NCBI GenBank assembly: GCA_003247835.1
Contig: QJYB01000024.1
Coordinates: 62,001-126,000 of the forward strand
DNA: 64,000 nucleotides
Direction of reading: 5' to 3'
DNA from: Gammaproteobacteria bacterium
GTDB taxonomy: Bacteria; Pseudomonadota; Gammaproteobacteria; Pseudomonadales; Azotimanducaceae
The notes under the pieces are model-generated. The model made no database searches and was not told the DNA's origin. It worked only from the letters and a program-made list of their open reading frames with translations. A program made the translations under genes and the position numbers. This document shows positions 54,715 to 63,758 of this stretch, piece by piece (position 1 is the stretch's first letter; every line of letters begins with the position of its first letter).

Positions 54715-55590
54715 TCAGCCCATGCGCATCGGGTTGATGGGCGGCCACTTCTCCTTCGAGTCGAGGATCTTCTGGCCGATCTCCTCCACGTCCCAGGGAC
54801 CTTCGGAGACGTCGCGGGATGCGATGGGGGTGAGCTGCCAGGAGAGCAGCTGCACGTTGTTACCGGCGACGAGCCACTGACGGCCGGAAATTTCCTTGGC
54901 CTCGTCGGTGCACAGCCAGACGATGGCGGGCGAAACGCATTCCGGCGGGAACTGATCCTTGACCTGCTCCGGCAGTATGTCCTCGGTCATCCGAGACATG
55001 GCGGTGGGCGCCAGGGTGTTCACGGTGATGCCGTACTTGCTACCTTCCAGCCACAGGCAGCGGGCGAAGCCGGCGATACCGGCCTTGGCGGCACCGTAGT
55101 TGGTCTGGCCGAAGTTGCCGAGGAGCCCCGAGGTGGAGCTGGTGACGATGATCCGGCCACCCTCGCCGCGCGCGACCATGTGATCGAAAGCTGCCTTGGT
55201 GGTGAGGTAGGTGCCGCGCAGGTGAACGTTGACCACGATGTCCCACATGTCGTCTTCCATGTTCTTGAAAGACTTGTCGCGGAGAATGCCGGCGTTGGCG
55301 ATGAGGATGTCCAGCTTGCCGAAGGTGTCGATGGCGGTCTGCACCATGCCCTGGGCGTCATCCTTCTCCGTGACCGAGCCGTAGTGGGCTACTGCCTTGC
55401 CACCCGCTGCCTTGATCTCGCTGACCACGCCGTCGGCCATGGAATGGCCGGCGCCACTGCCGTCACGGGAACCGCCCAGGTCGTTCACGACCACGGCTGC
55501 CCCTTCTTTCGCCAGCAGCATAGCGTGCGCGCGACCCAGACCACCGCCGGCGCCGGTCACCAGCGCGACTTTTCCATCCAACATGCCCAT
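54715..55590 (-). CDS. MFE-2-like SDR dehydrogenase (paralogue)
   Basis: 291 residues with TGAGGGLG, NAGILRDKSF and YGAAKAG, a close relative of the SDR at 48421-49329 in its first 200 residues, but with a different tail (GNNVQLLSWQLTPIASRDV). ATG at 55590 has AGGAG 7 nt upstream; the GTG at 55605 is not needed. It probably oxidises 3-hydroxyacyl-CoAs. It is divergent from a small ORF. Confidence 0.9.
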   Translation of the reverse strand: MGMLDGKVALVTGAGGGLGRAHAMLLAKEGAAVVVNDLGGSRDGSGAGHSMADGVVSEIKAAGGKAVAHYGSVTEKDDAQGMVQTAIDTFGKLDILIANAGILRDKSFKNMEDDMWDIVVNVHLRGTYLTTKAAFDHMVARGEGGRIIVTSSTSGLLGNFGQTNYGAAKAGIAGFARCLWLEGSKYGITVNTLAPTAMSRMTEDILPEQVKDQFPPECVSPAIVWLCTDEAKEISGRQWLVAGNNVQLLSWQLTPIASRDVSEGPWDVEEIGQKILDSKEKWPPINPMRMG

Positions 55591-55620
55591 GCTTAACTCC
55601 TGCACTCAAATTCGTGAACG

Positions 55621-55863
55621 GTGCAGTCTACGGTGCGACCCGACAAAAACAAGGCCGAGGTCCCGACCGCCCGGCTGGCTCGGAGCCTCGCCGCGTTGCA
55701 GCAGGATCTGGAGCGCACGCTGGTGTTTCTCGCTGCCTACGAGCGATCCAGGCACCGGCAGCGCGGGGAAGCGCTACGCTGGCTGGTGCCCGTACTGCGG
55801 GAGTGGACGATCGAGATCCGTTCTCTCACGTCGGCTGGCGAGGCGGGTACGGAATCACGCTGA
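55621..55863 (+). CDS. Small unrecognised protein (80 aa)
   Basis: I do not recognise this. It starts GTG at 55621 or GTG at 55633, with no good ribosome site. It is basic and helical (RLARSLAALQQDLERTLVFLAAYERSRHRQR). Its codons look like those of real genes here (GC in third positions). It lies in the gap between the SDR and the GshB-like gene, ending 13 bp before the latter. Confidence 0.5.
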   Translation: MQSTVRPDKNKAEVPTARLARSLAALQQDLERTLVFLAAYERSRHRQRGEALRWLVPVLREWTIEIRSLTSAGEAGTESR

Positions 55864-55875
55864 CCGGTCGGGGTA

Positions 55876-56730
55876 TCAACCCCTGGCGTCGATGATGGCC
55901 CGCACAACGTCGTCGCTGTAGTCCCGTCCCGTCAGTCGGTGCAGGGTCTCGAGCCCGCCCGGATTGGCCACGTTCACCTCCATGAGGTGGGTACCCACCG
56001 TGTCGACGGCCGCGAATCCCACGCCGAGGGAGGCCAGCTCCTCGCAGATCGACGTCACCAAGGCCTGCTCGTCGGTGCTGAGGCAGGTGGCCATCGCCTG
56101 GCTGCCTGCCGCCAGATTGGCCTTGAGACCGTCCGCCGGAATTCGCAGGTAGCTGGCAACGATCCGTCTGCCGGCGACGAGCGTCCGTTTTTCACCGTCG
56201 GCCACGGCGGGCAGGTAGCGTTGGGCCATGAGATAGCCGCAGCCGGTTGCCCGCCAGAGTGCCTGCACGCCCGCGAGCGTTGCGGTCCCGGCCGGGAACA
56301 GGGTGACGTCGCGCCCGTAGCTGCCGGCAGTTGGCTTGACCACCCAGTCACCGCCGCCGGCCAAGACCGCCAGCAACCGCTCCGGACGGGTGCTGGTGTG
56401 AGTTTCCGGCATCAGCCGTAACCAGCGGTGCTTGCCGTGCAGGCTGGCGAGCGCGTGGGGGCTGGTGACGAAGCGGCCGGGTGGCAGCTGCTCGAGGAGC
56501 TGCAGGCGATCGAAAAACGTCACCTGTTGTCCAAATCCCAGGACCCAGATGAGCGTGAACTCATCCGGGTCGCGGTCGGCGATACGAAGCCGGTTGCCGG
56601 TGATCTCCACCGCATCGTGATCGGCCCGGCACACGTCCCAGCCGGCCCGTTCGAATGCCGACGGCAGGCGCCGGTGGTTGTCATTCCGCGCCTTGGCGGG
56701 ATCACCGCAGAGCAGCAGCAATTCGGGCAT
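55876..56730 (-). CDS. GshB-like ATP-grasp ligase
   Basis: 284 residues with an ATP-grasp fold: [27 protein letters not shown], and the family end [17 protein letters not shown] with the metal-binding EVN. It resembles glutathione synthase but is shorter by about 30 residues and lacks some of its usual start, so it could join another pair of substrates. ATG at 56730; only 22 bp separate it from the nadA ATG at 56753. Confidence 0.75.
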   Translation of the reverse strand: MPELLLLCGDPAKARNDNHRRLPSAFERAGWDVCRADHDAVEITGNRLRIADRDPDEFTLIWVLGFGQQVTFFDRLQLLEQLPPGRFVTSPHALASLHGKHRWLRLMPETHTSTRPERLLAVLAGGGDWVVKPTAGSYGRDVTLFPAGTATLAGVQALWRATGCGYLMAQRYLPAVADGEKRTLVAGRRIVASYLRIPADGLKANLAAGSQAMATCLSTDEQALVTSICEELASLGVGFAAVDTVGTHLMEVNVANPGGLETLHRLTGRDYSDDVVRAIIDARG

Positions 56731-56752
56731 GCGTGATAAAATTCGAGACGTC

Positions 56753-57802
56753 ATGGAAAGCGCAAACAACATACCAGACTACAGCCTTCCCGCGGAACGG
56801 GTGCCCCTGGTGGAACCCGAGCATCTCAGGCCAGAGGAAAAGGCAGCGCTCAAGGCGGAGATCCGTGAGCTGCTTCGTCAGCGCGACGCAACGCTCATCG
56901 CGCACTACTACGTGGACGGTGACGTTCAGGATCTCGCCGAGGAGACGGGCGGCACCGTTGCCGACTCGCTGGAAATGGCGCGTTTCGGCAGGGATCAGGG
57001 CAAGGACACCCTGGTGGTGGCGGGTGTGCGTTTCATGGGCGAGACGGCCAAGATTCTCTCTCCGGAAAAGCGGGTGGTGATGCCGACGCTGGAGGCGGAG
57101 TGCTCGCTCGACCTCGGCTGCCCGCCGGACGAGTTTCAGGCTTTCTGTGAGGCGCATCCGGACCGGACCGTGGTGGTCTATGCCAACACCTCGGCACGGG
57201 TTAAGGCACTGTCCGATTGGGTGGTGACCAGCAGCGTGGCGCTGCCCATCGTCGAATCGCTGCATGCCAAGGGGGAGAAGATTCTCTGGGCGCCGGACAA
57301 GCATCTCGGTCACTACATCCAGCAGCAGACCGGTGCCGACATGCTGCTCTGGTCGGGTGCGTGCATCGTCCACGAGGAATTCAAATCCAAGGCGCTGTTC
57401 GACCTGAAGGCCATCTATCCGGAAGCCGGTGTGCTGGTGCATCCCGAATCTCCCGCCGCCGTCATCGATATCGCCGACGCGGTGGGCTCCACGAGCCAGA
57501 TCCTGAAGGCGGCGCAGACCCTGCCCCACGAGACGTTCATCGTCGCCACGGACCGGGGACTCTTCCACAAGCTGCGTCAGCGCAACCCCGACAAACGGTT
57601 CATCGAGGCGCCCACGGCGGGCCAGGGGGCGACCTGTCGCAGCTGTGCGCATTGCCCCTGGATGGCCATGAACGAGCTGACGACGCTGGCCGAGTTGCTG
57701 CGCCACGACGAGGCGTTTGCCAAGAACGAAGTGCTGGTGGATCCGGAGATCGGCCGCCAGGCCATGATCCCCCTCAACAGGATGCTCGCCTTCAAGCCCT
57801 GA
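56753..57802 (+). CDS. nadA: Quinolinate synthase A
   Basis: 349 residues. The [4Fe-4S] ligands C117, C204 and C301 match E. coli C113, C200 and C297 (+4 offset), in [19 protein letters not shown] and [10 protein letters not shown]. It makes quinolinate from iminoaspartate and dihydroxyacetone phosphate for NAD synthesis. ATG at 56753; a start at 56729 is possible but would overlap the divergent gene. TAAAAT at 56737-56742 is a weak -10 candidate. Confidence 0.95.
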   Translation: MESANNIPDYSLPAERVPLVEPEHLRPEEKAALKAEIRELLRQRDATLIAHYYVDGDVQDLAEETGGTVADSLEMARFGRDQGKDTLVVAGVRFMGETAKILSPEKRVVMPTLEAECSLDLGCPPDEFQAFCEAHPDRTVVVYANTSARVKALSDWVVTSSVALPIVESLHAKGEKILWAPDKHLGHYIQQQTGADMLLWSGACIVHEEFKSKALFDLKAIYPEAGVLVHPESPAAVIDIADAVGSTSQILKAAQTLPHETFIVATDRGLFHKLRQRNPDKRFIEAPTAGQGATCRSCAHCPWMAMNELTTLAELLRHDEAFAKNEVLVDPEIGRQAMIPLNRMLAFKP

Positions 57803-57805
57803 AGA

Positions 57806-59311
57806 TCAGGACTGCGCGATGCGCAGCTCCGTACGCAGGTCGTTGATGCGCTGATCGAGCATCGCCAGCAGCTTGGTGTCGTCCCGGCTCACCAGTCGCC
57901 GGGCATACTCCAGGTGCTGGATGGCCCTGTTGTAGGCACCGTGCAGGGCGAAGTACTCGGCCCGCGCCCGGTGCACGGCGATGATGTCGCCGGCTCTTCC
58001 TGACACCTCTGCAAGGTGATACCACACGTCCACATCGTTCGGCCGGATCTCGCTCTGGCGTTTGAGGATGGATTCGGCGATGTCGTACTCCTCGTTCTTC
58101 TCCAGCGCGTCCGCATAAAGCATGGCGAGCGGCGGGTTGTCCGGATTGAGCAGCAGGTGCCGCTCGAGCAGCGTCAGGGCCTGGTCGTAGTCGCCGGCGG
58201 CGGTGAGAAACTCGGCATAGGCGGCGACGAACAGCAGCCGGTCGGGCGCGGACGCGAAGAGCGCGTCTGCCATGGGGACGGCCTCGTCGTGCTGACCTGC
58301 TCGCGACAGTGCCAGAGCAAGGCCATACTGTGCGGCCGCGGAATCCGGATCGTCCTTCACCGCCTTGCGGAACTGCTTGACCGCAGCCTCCGGGCTGTCG
58401 GCATAGTGGACGATGGCGCGGGTGCGGGCCAGGGCATAGTCCGGCGAATCCGTGTACTTCCTTTCCGGATACTGCATCGCCTGGGTCTTGGCATCCGCGA
58501 CCCGGCGTTCGCTCAAGGGATGGGTGAGCAGGAACTCCGGTGGCTTGGTGGTGTACCGGTAGGCCCGACCCATGTGGTCGAACATGCGAGCCATGCCGTC
58601 CGGATCCAGACCCGCGTTCACCAGGGTATTCATGCCGATCCTGTCGGCCTCGGTTTCCCGCGACCGGCTGTAGCGGAGCTGTGCCGACTGGGAGGCTGCC
58701 TGGGAGGCGGAAATGGCCGCGATACCCGCATCGCCGCCGGCGGCCATGCCGATGGCAATGGCGGCGATCATGGACGCCAGCGTCGGCAGCATGGCTGCTC
58801 GCTGCTCCTCGATTCCCCTGGCGAAATGCCGCTGGCTCAGGTGTGCCAGCTCGTGAGCGATCACCGACGAGTACTCGTGCACGTCTTCGGCGACGAGAAA
58901 CAGTCCCAGGTTTATACCAACTACCCCGCCGGGTGCGGCGAAGGCGTTGACCGCCGGGGAGTCGATGAGAACCACCTCGAGGATCTTGTCCGTCAGCTGC
59001 GAGTACTGGGCCAGATCGGCGATCTGCTGGCTGATGTAGTACTTGAGAATGGGATCGTCGACCGTAGGCACCATGGCGTTGATCTGCTTCAGGAACTCGC
59101 GACCGATCTGTTTCTCCATGGCCGGTGAGACGATGCTGGAGGATCCATCTCCCAGGCTCGGCAGATCATCCGCCGGACTGGCCTTCAGGCCTGTGGTCGT
59201 GACGGACAGCAGCAGAAAAGAGGAAAGCGTGGCGATGAGCCGGGTGGACAGGGGTACGCGCCGGGGCGCCTGCCCGGAGACGACGGTCCTGTTACAACGG
59301 GGACGGGCCAC
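57806..59311 (-). CDS. bepA: M48 metalloprotease/chaperone BepA
   Basis: 501 residues with a signal peptide (about 25-45), the zinc site HELAH (H153, E154, H157) and a third ligand at E219 (ETEAD), then TPR repeats (about 315-490). BepA works in the periplasm to help or degrade stalled outer-membrane proteins such as LptD. GTG at 59311. It is convergent with nadA, 3 bp away, and divergent from tusA. Confidence 0.94.
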   Translation of the reverse strand: MARPRCNRTVVSGQAPRRVPLSTRLIATLSSFLLLSVTTTGLKASPADDLPSLGDGSSSIVSPAMEKQIGREFLKQINAMVPTVDDPILKYYISQQIADLAQYSQLTDKILEVVLIDSPAVNAFAAPGGVVGINLGLFLVAEDVHEYSSVIAHELAHLSQRHFARGIEEQRAAMLPTLASMIAAIAIGMAAGGDAGIAAISASQAASQSAQLRYSRSRETEADRIGMNTLVNAGLDPDGMARMFDHMGRAYRYTTKPPEFLLTHPLSERRVADAKTQAMQYPERKYTDSPDYALARTRAIVHYADSPEAAVKQFRKAVKDDPDSAAAQYGLALALSRAGQHDEAVPMADALFASAPDRLLFVAAYAEFLTAAGDYDQALTLLERHLLLNPDNPPLAMLYADALEKNEEYDIAESILKRQSEIRPNDVDVWYHLAEVSGRAGDIIAVHRARAEYFALHGAYNRAIQHLEYARRLVSRDDTKLLAMLDQRINDLRTELRIAQS

Positions 59312-59413
59312 GTCGACTCCCTGACGAAGGTGCCGCGATCATACTCGATGGACCTGTACCGGGCACGAAAAGTTCAAAACCAGTTATGATGCCTGAATCC
59401 GGGAACGACGCCC

Positions 59414-59683
59414 ATGACAGATACCGAATCCACATACGGCGGCTCCTCTGCAGCGACGGAAACCCTGCTCGACGTCAAGGGCCTGAAGTGTCCCATGCCG
59501 CTGCTCAAGGCCAAGAAAGCGCTCAATGAGCTGCCGGCCGGCGCACTGCTGCGGGTCCTGGCGACGGATCCGGGTTCCGAGCGGGATTTCGAGACCTTTT
59601 CCCGTCAGAGTGGTCATGCCCTGCTGGAACACGCGCAGGACGACGACGTCTACGTCTACCTCCTCCGGAAAAAAGACGCCTGA
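59414..59683 (+). CDS. tusA: TusA-family sulphur carrier
   Basis: 89 residues; C26 in GLKCPMPLLKAKKAL is the sulphur-binding cysteine of TusA proteins, which deliver sulphur for tRNA modification or other uses. An N-terminal serine/threonine-rich stretch of about 17 residues is extra. The order bepA-tusA-perM is conserved in gammaproteobacteria. Confidence 0.92.
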   Translation: MTDTESTYGGSSAATETLLDVKGLKCPMPLLKAKKALNELPAGALLRVLATDPGSERDFETFSRQSGHALLEHAQDDDVYVYLLRKKDA

Positions 59684-59734
59684 GCCGTGTCGGTCAGGCA
59701 GCCCACCTCATAGACCTGCCCACCCTAGTAGATC

Positions 59735-60874
59735 GTGCGTTTTCTCGAAGTCATCAGCGGTTGGATCAACCGGCACTTCTCCAACGAGGAGGCCATTTCG
59801 CTGGTCGTCTTCATGGTGGCCGCGTTCGGCCTGGTGGTCGTGTTCGGCGGCATGCTGGCACCGGTCCTCACGGGTCTGGTGCTGGCCTTTCTACTGCAGG
59901 GGCTGGTCAAACGCCTGGTGGGGTGGGGACTTCCGCAGAAGCCGGCCGTCTACGTCACCTTCGTGGTCTTTCTCGGGGCGCTCTCCGCGCTGCTGCTGTT
60001 CGTGGTTCCGCTCATCTGGCAGCAGCTGGTTGCGCTGCGGGCATCGCTGCCCAACATCGTCGCCCGGCTGCAGGACATGATCCGTGACCTGCCGGCCATG
60101 GCGCCGGGATTCGTCAGCGCCGAGCAGGTGGACGAGTGGCTGAATCAGGCCGCCGGAGAGGTGGGCAGCGTCAGCGGCTCGCTGCTGAACACGCTGCTGA
60201 GCCAGGTACCTTCCGTGGTGGGCATCCTGCTCTTTCTGGTGCTGGTGCCTATCTCGGTATTCTTCTTTCTGAAGGACAAGGAACCCCTGCTCGTCTGGTT
60301 CCAGTCGCTGCTGCCGAGGCAGCGACCCCTGCTCGATCGCGTCGGCAACGAGATGAATCTGCAGCTGGCGAATTACGTCCGTGGCAAGTTCGTCGAGATC
60401 CTCATCGTCGGCTCCGTCACGTTCGTGGTGTTCGAGTTCATGGGGCTCAACTATGCGGCCCTGCTCGGTCTGGTGGTCGGGCTGTCCGTGCTGGTGCCGT
60501 TCGTTGGCGCCGCGGTGGTCACCATTCCCGTTACGCTGGTGGCGCTGTTCCAGTTCGGCTGGACCTGGGACACGGTCTGGATACTCAGCGCTTATGGCGT
60601 CATTCAGGCGCTGGACGGCAACGTGCTGGTGCCGCTGCTGTTCTCCGAGGCGGTGGACCTGCACCCGCTCACCATTATCGTCGCGGTGCTGGCGTTTGGC
60701 GGGCTGTGGGGTGTGTGGGGCGTTTTCTTCGCCATCCCTCTGGCGACGCTGGTGAAGGCCATCTACAACGCCTGGCCCACCGCTCAGGAGGTGGCGGTGC
60801 TGGGCGCGGGTGCGGCAGACGGAGGGGGGCAGGAATTGCCGGACACAGCCACGGCGAGTTCTGACGCGCCTTGA
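59735..60874 (+). CDS. perM: PerM-type AI-2E-family transporter
   Basis: 379 residues with eight or so membrane segments and ILIVGSVTFVVFEFMGLNYA, GLSVLVPFVGAAVVTIPVTL and YGVIQALDGNVLVPLLFSEA. The substrate is unknown. GTG at 59735. It follows tusA by 51 bp; a second family member is at 2772-3851. The polar end (AADGGGQELPDTATASS) is not conserved. Confidence 0.9.
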   Translation: MRFLEVISGWINRHFSNEEAISLVVFMVAAFGLVVVFGGMLAPVLTGLVLAFLLQGLVKRLVGWGLPQKPAVYVTFVVFLGALSALLLFVVPLIWQQLVALRASLPNIVARLQDMIRDLPAMAPGFVSAEQVDEWLNQAAGEVGSVSGSLLNTLLSQVPSVVGILLFLVLVPISVFFFLKDKEPLLVWFQSLLPRQRPLLDRVGNEMNLQLANYVRGKFVEILIVGSVTFVVFEFMGLNYAALLGLVVGLSVLVPFVGAAVVTIPVTLVALFQFGWTWDTVWILSAYGVIQALDGNVLVPLLFSEAVDLHPLTIIVAVLAFGGLWGVWGVFFAIPLATLVKAIYNAWPTAQEVAVLGAGAADGGGQELPDTATASSDAP

Positions 60875-60943
60875 GAGCGCCCCGCCACGCAAGTACCATG
60901 GCGCCGATTTCCAGGACCGCGGGCCAGGACGGGTCCGACTGAT

Positions 60944-61834
60944 ATGCTGAACGAATCCCTGAGCGGCAGCCTCGTCGCCCTGATCACACCCATGCGTCCG
61001 GACGGGGCCATCGACTGGCCCGCGCTGGATGCGCTGATCGACTGGCAGATCGGCGAAGGCACCAACGGCATCGTTCCGGTCGGTACCACCGGCGAGTCGG
61101 CAACGCTGTCCGTTGACGAGCACCTGCAGGTGGTGGCGGCAACCGTCAAACGGGTCGCCGGGCGGGTTCCAGTGGTGGCCGGCACCGGGGCCAACGCCAC
61201 ATCCGAAGCCATTCACCTCACCCGACAGGCCGAAGAGGCCGGCGCCGATGCCTGTCTCTCAGTGGTGCCTTACTACAACAAGCCGACCCAGGAAGGGCTG
61301 TACCGGCACTTCATGACCATCGCCGACGCGACGGCCCTGCCGGTGGTGCTCTACAACGTTCCGCCGCGTACCGCCTGCGACATGCAGCCGGCGACGGTGG
61401 GTCGGCTAGCGACTCACGAACGCATCGTCGCCATCAAGGAAGCCTGCGGTGATGCGGAGCGGGTCGGCGAGCTGGTCAAGGTGGTACCGGACGACTTCGT
61501 CATTCTCTCGGGGGAAGATGCACAGACGCTCCGCATGATGGAGCTCGGCGCCAGGGGCACCATCTCGGTGACGGCGAACGTGGTACCCCGACTGATGGCC
61601 GAATTCTGCGCGGCGTTTCTGGCGGGCGATCGGCAGAAGGCAGGGGCACTCGATGCCCGGCTGCAGCCGCTGCACAAGGCACTTTTCGTGGAACCCAATC
61701 CGCAGCCCGCGAAATGGGCACTGCACGAGATGGGTCGCGTCGATACCGGCATCAGGCTGCCGATGATCGAGCTGTCCGAAGCGGCGAGACCGGCGCTCCT
61801 GCGCTGCCTGAAGGACATCGGGGCGCTCGCATGA
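60944..61834 (+). CDS. dapA: 4-hydroxy-tetrahydrodipicolinate synthase
   Basis: 296 residues with GTTGESATL (T48/T49), Y137 (LYNVPPRT) and the Schiff-base lysine K165 (IVAIKEACGD). It condenses pyruvate with aspartate semialdehyde for lysine and murein synthesis. ATG at 60944. Its stop overlaps the bamC start; bamC is also known as dapX or nlpB in this position. Confidence 0.96.
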   Translation: MLNESLSGSLVALITPMRPDGAIDWPALDALIDWQIGEGTNGIVPVGTTGESATLSVDEHLQVVAATVKRVAGRVPVVAGTGANATSEAIHLTRQAEEAGADACLSVVPYYNKPTQEGLYRHFMTIADATALPVVLYNVPPRTACDMQPATVGRLATHERIVAIKEACGDAERVGELVKVVPDDFVILSGEDAQTLRMMELGARGTISVTANVVPRLMAEFCAAFLAGDRQKAGALDARLQPLHKALFVEPNPQPAKWALHEMGRVDTGIRLPMIELSEAARPALLRCLKDIGALA

Positions 61835-62964
61835 GACGTGTCTGTGGCTATCGTGGATTTCTGCGTGGGAACGTGTACCTGCTGATCACCATGCTGCTGC
61901 TGGGTGGTTGCCGTTTCCTGAACGACGACAAGGGCTTCTTCGTCAACCGGGACGACGACTATCTGGACATGCAGGAGCACAACGCGCTGGTGGTGCCTTC
62001 CGATCTGCAGTCGGACAAGGTGGCGGATCCCTACCCCATACCGAGGACGACCAAGCAGCTGAATCCGGAGTACTACCCGTACAAGCCGCCGCGCCCGGAC
62101 GCCATCTTCGCCAACGACAACCGGGACGAGGTGCGCATCCAGCGGCTCGGCGAACGTGCCTGGCTGGTGGTGCCGGAGCCTACAACCACGGTCTGGCCCA
62201 AGGTGAAGCAGTTCCTGGCTGAGAACGGGGTGCGCGTGTCATCCGAGATGTCCGCGTTCGGGCGTCTCGATACGGAGTGGCTTGATACTTCCGAGCAACG
62301 CTATCGGGACATCGTTCGGACGGTGATCCGGCAGGCCAAGGAGCAGGACGGTTTCCTGGCAGGACGCGACAGGTTGCTGATTCAGGTGGAGCCGGGCCTC
62401 AGGGAGGAAACGTCGGAGGTCTATGTGCGATATGAAAACGACGCACGCGGATTGCCGAGTATCGGAGTCGTGGACCTGGATACGATTCAGTCCGTCGTCC
62501 AGCCGGTGGAAGTCGGCGTGCTGACGGAAATCGGCGCCTACATCGCGGCGCGGGTCTCGGAACAGACCGTCTCCATGGTGGCAACCGAGAACACCGGGGA
62601 GGTGAAGTCGTCCGTGGAACGCGATGCCGCCGGTGTGCCCGTGCTCGAGCTGCGTGTTGACTACGATCGCGCCTGGGCCACGGTGGGTCAGGCGCTCTCC
62701 CGGGCGGAGGTGGAGGTCAACGAAGCCGACCAGGTGGACGGTGTTTACTCGGTGCATTTACCCAAGCGGGTGCTCACGGGTCAGGAGAAAGGCTGGTTGA
62801 GCGGTCTCTTCGGCGGCGGCCGCAAGGGATACGATCTGCAGCTGCACGTGGCCGAGGCGGGTGAAGGTGTGTATCACGTCAGCGTCACGGACGACAAGGA
62901 CAAACCCGTGGACCGCGAGTTCGGCCAGGAAGTCCTCATCATGATCCGGGAATTCGCGACTTGA
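61831..62964 (+). CDS. bamC: Outer-membrane assembly lipoprotein BamC
   Basis: 377 residues: lipidated C27 (LLLGGCRFL), an unstructured conserved start with LVVPSDLQ, and two helix-grip domains (about 100-215 and 245-377). BamC helps the BAM complex fold outer-membrane proteins. ATG at 61831 overlaps dapA by 4 bp; the next MBL gene overlaps its stop. Confidence 0.92.
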   Translation: MRRVCGYRGFLRGNVYLLITMLLLGGCRFLNDDKGFFVNRDDDYLDMQEHNALVVPSDLQSDKVADPYPIPRTTKQLNPEYYPYKPPRPDAIFANDNRDEVRIQRLGERAWLVVPEPTTTVWPKVKQFLAENGVRVSSEMSAFGRLDTEWLDTSEQRYRDIVRTVIRQAKEQDGFLAGRDRLLIQVEPGLREETSEVYVRYENDARGLPSIGVVDLDTIQSVVQPVEVGVLTEIGAYIAARVSEQTVSMVATENTGEVKSSVERDAAGVPVLELRVDYDRAWATVGQALSRAEVEVNEADQVDGVYSVHLPKRVLTGQEKGWLSGLFGGGRKGYDLQLHVAEAGEGVYHVSVTDDKDKPVDREFGQEVLIMIREFAT

Positions 62965-63758
62965 GCCGATTCGCCTCGCTCGGCAGCGGCAGCCGTGGCA
63001 ACGGCACTGTGGTCGAGATCGGCGGCGAGCGAATTCTGATCGATTGCGGCTTCACCCTCCGGCAGGCCGAGGCACGTCTGGACCGGCTCGGACTCAAGGC
63101 CTCCGAGCTGTCGGCAATCCTCGTAACCCACGAGCACAGCGATCACATCGGCGGTGTCGGCACGCTGGCCTACAAGTACGGAATTCCGGCGTTCGCGTCG
63201 TTCGGCACGCTGGAAGCGGCAAGGCGGAGCACGCCCCTCATCGGCACGGCGGTGAACGCGCACGAACCGTTTCACATCGGGGCGGTGGCGGTGCAGCCGG
63301 TGGTCGTTCCACACGATGCCAGGGAACCGACGCAGTTCGTATTGCGCTGGGCGGATACCGCGATCGGCGTGATTTCGGACCTGGGCTGCGTGACGCCCTT
63401 CGTCGTCGAGCAGTTCAGCGATCTGACCGGGCTCTTCATGGAAAGCAACTACGACGAGACCATGCTGATCCGCGGACGCTACCCGGAGCGGGTCAAACGT
63501 CGCATTGCCAGTGAGCTCGGACATCTCTCCAACAGCCAGTCGGCGGCGTTTCTCGAGGCCGTTGCCAACGAGAACGTGCGGGTGGTCGTGGGTCACGTCA
63601 GCGAAGAGAACAACCATCCCGACCTGCTGCGCGAAGCCTTCGCGCCGCGCGCCGGGCAGGTCCGGAGCCTGACATTCGCCACTCAGGACGAGGGAGCCTG
63701 GTGGACCGAGCTGGAGGATCCTGCCCCGACGCGCCAGGCCGGCCGTCTTGGCCTCTGA
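62961..63758 (+). CDS. MBL-fold metallo-hydrolase (YycJ-like)
   Basis: 265 residues with LGSGSRGNGT, THEHSDHIGG, PHDAREP and GHLSNSQSA, as in YycJ/WalJ-type nucleases. Its place behind dapA-bamC is conserved in Pseudomonas, where purC follows. TTG at 62961 overlaps the bamC stop. It probably cuts nucleic acids, but the exact substrate is unknown. Confidence 0.9.
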   Translation: MSRFASLGSGSRGNGTVVEIGGERILIDCGFTLRQAEARLDRLGLKASELSAILVTHEHSDHIGGVGTLAYKYGIPAFASFGTLEAARRSTPLIGTAVNAHEPFHIGAVAVQPVVVPHDAREPTQFVLRWADTAIGVISDLGCVTPFVVEQFSDLTGLFMESNYDETMLIRGRYPERVKRRIASELGHLSNSQSAAFLEAVANENVRVVVGHVSEENNHPDLLREAFAPRAGQVRSLTFATQDEGAWWTELEDPAPTRQAGRLGL

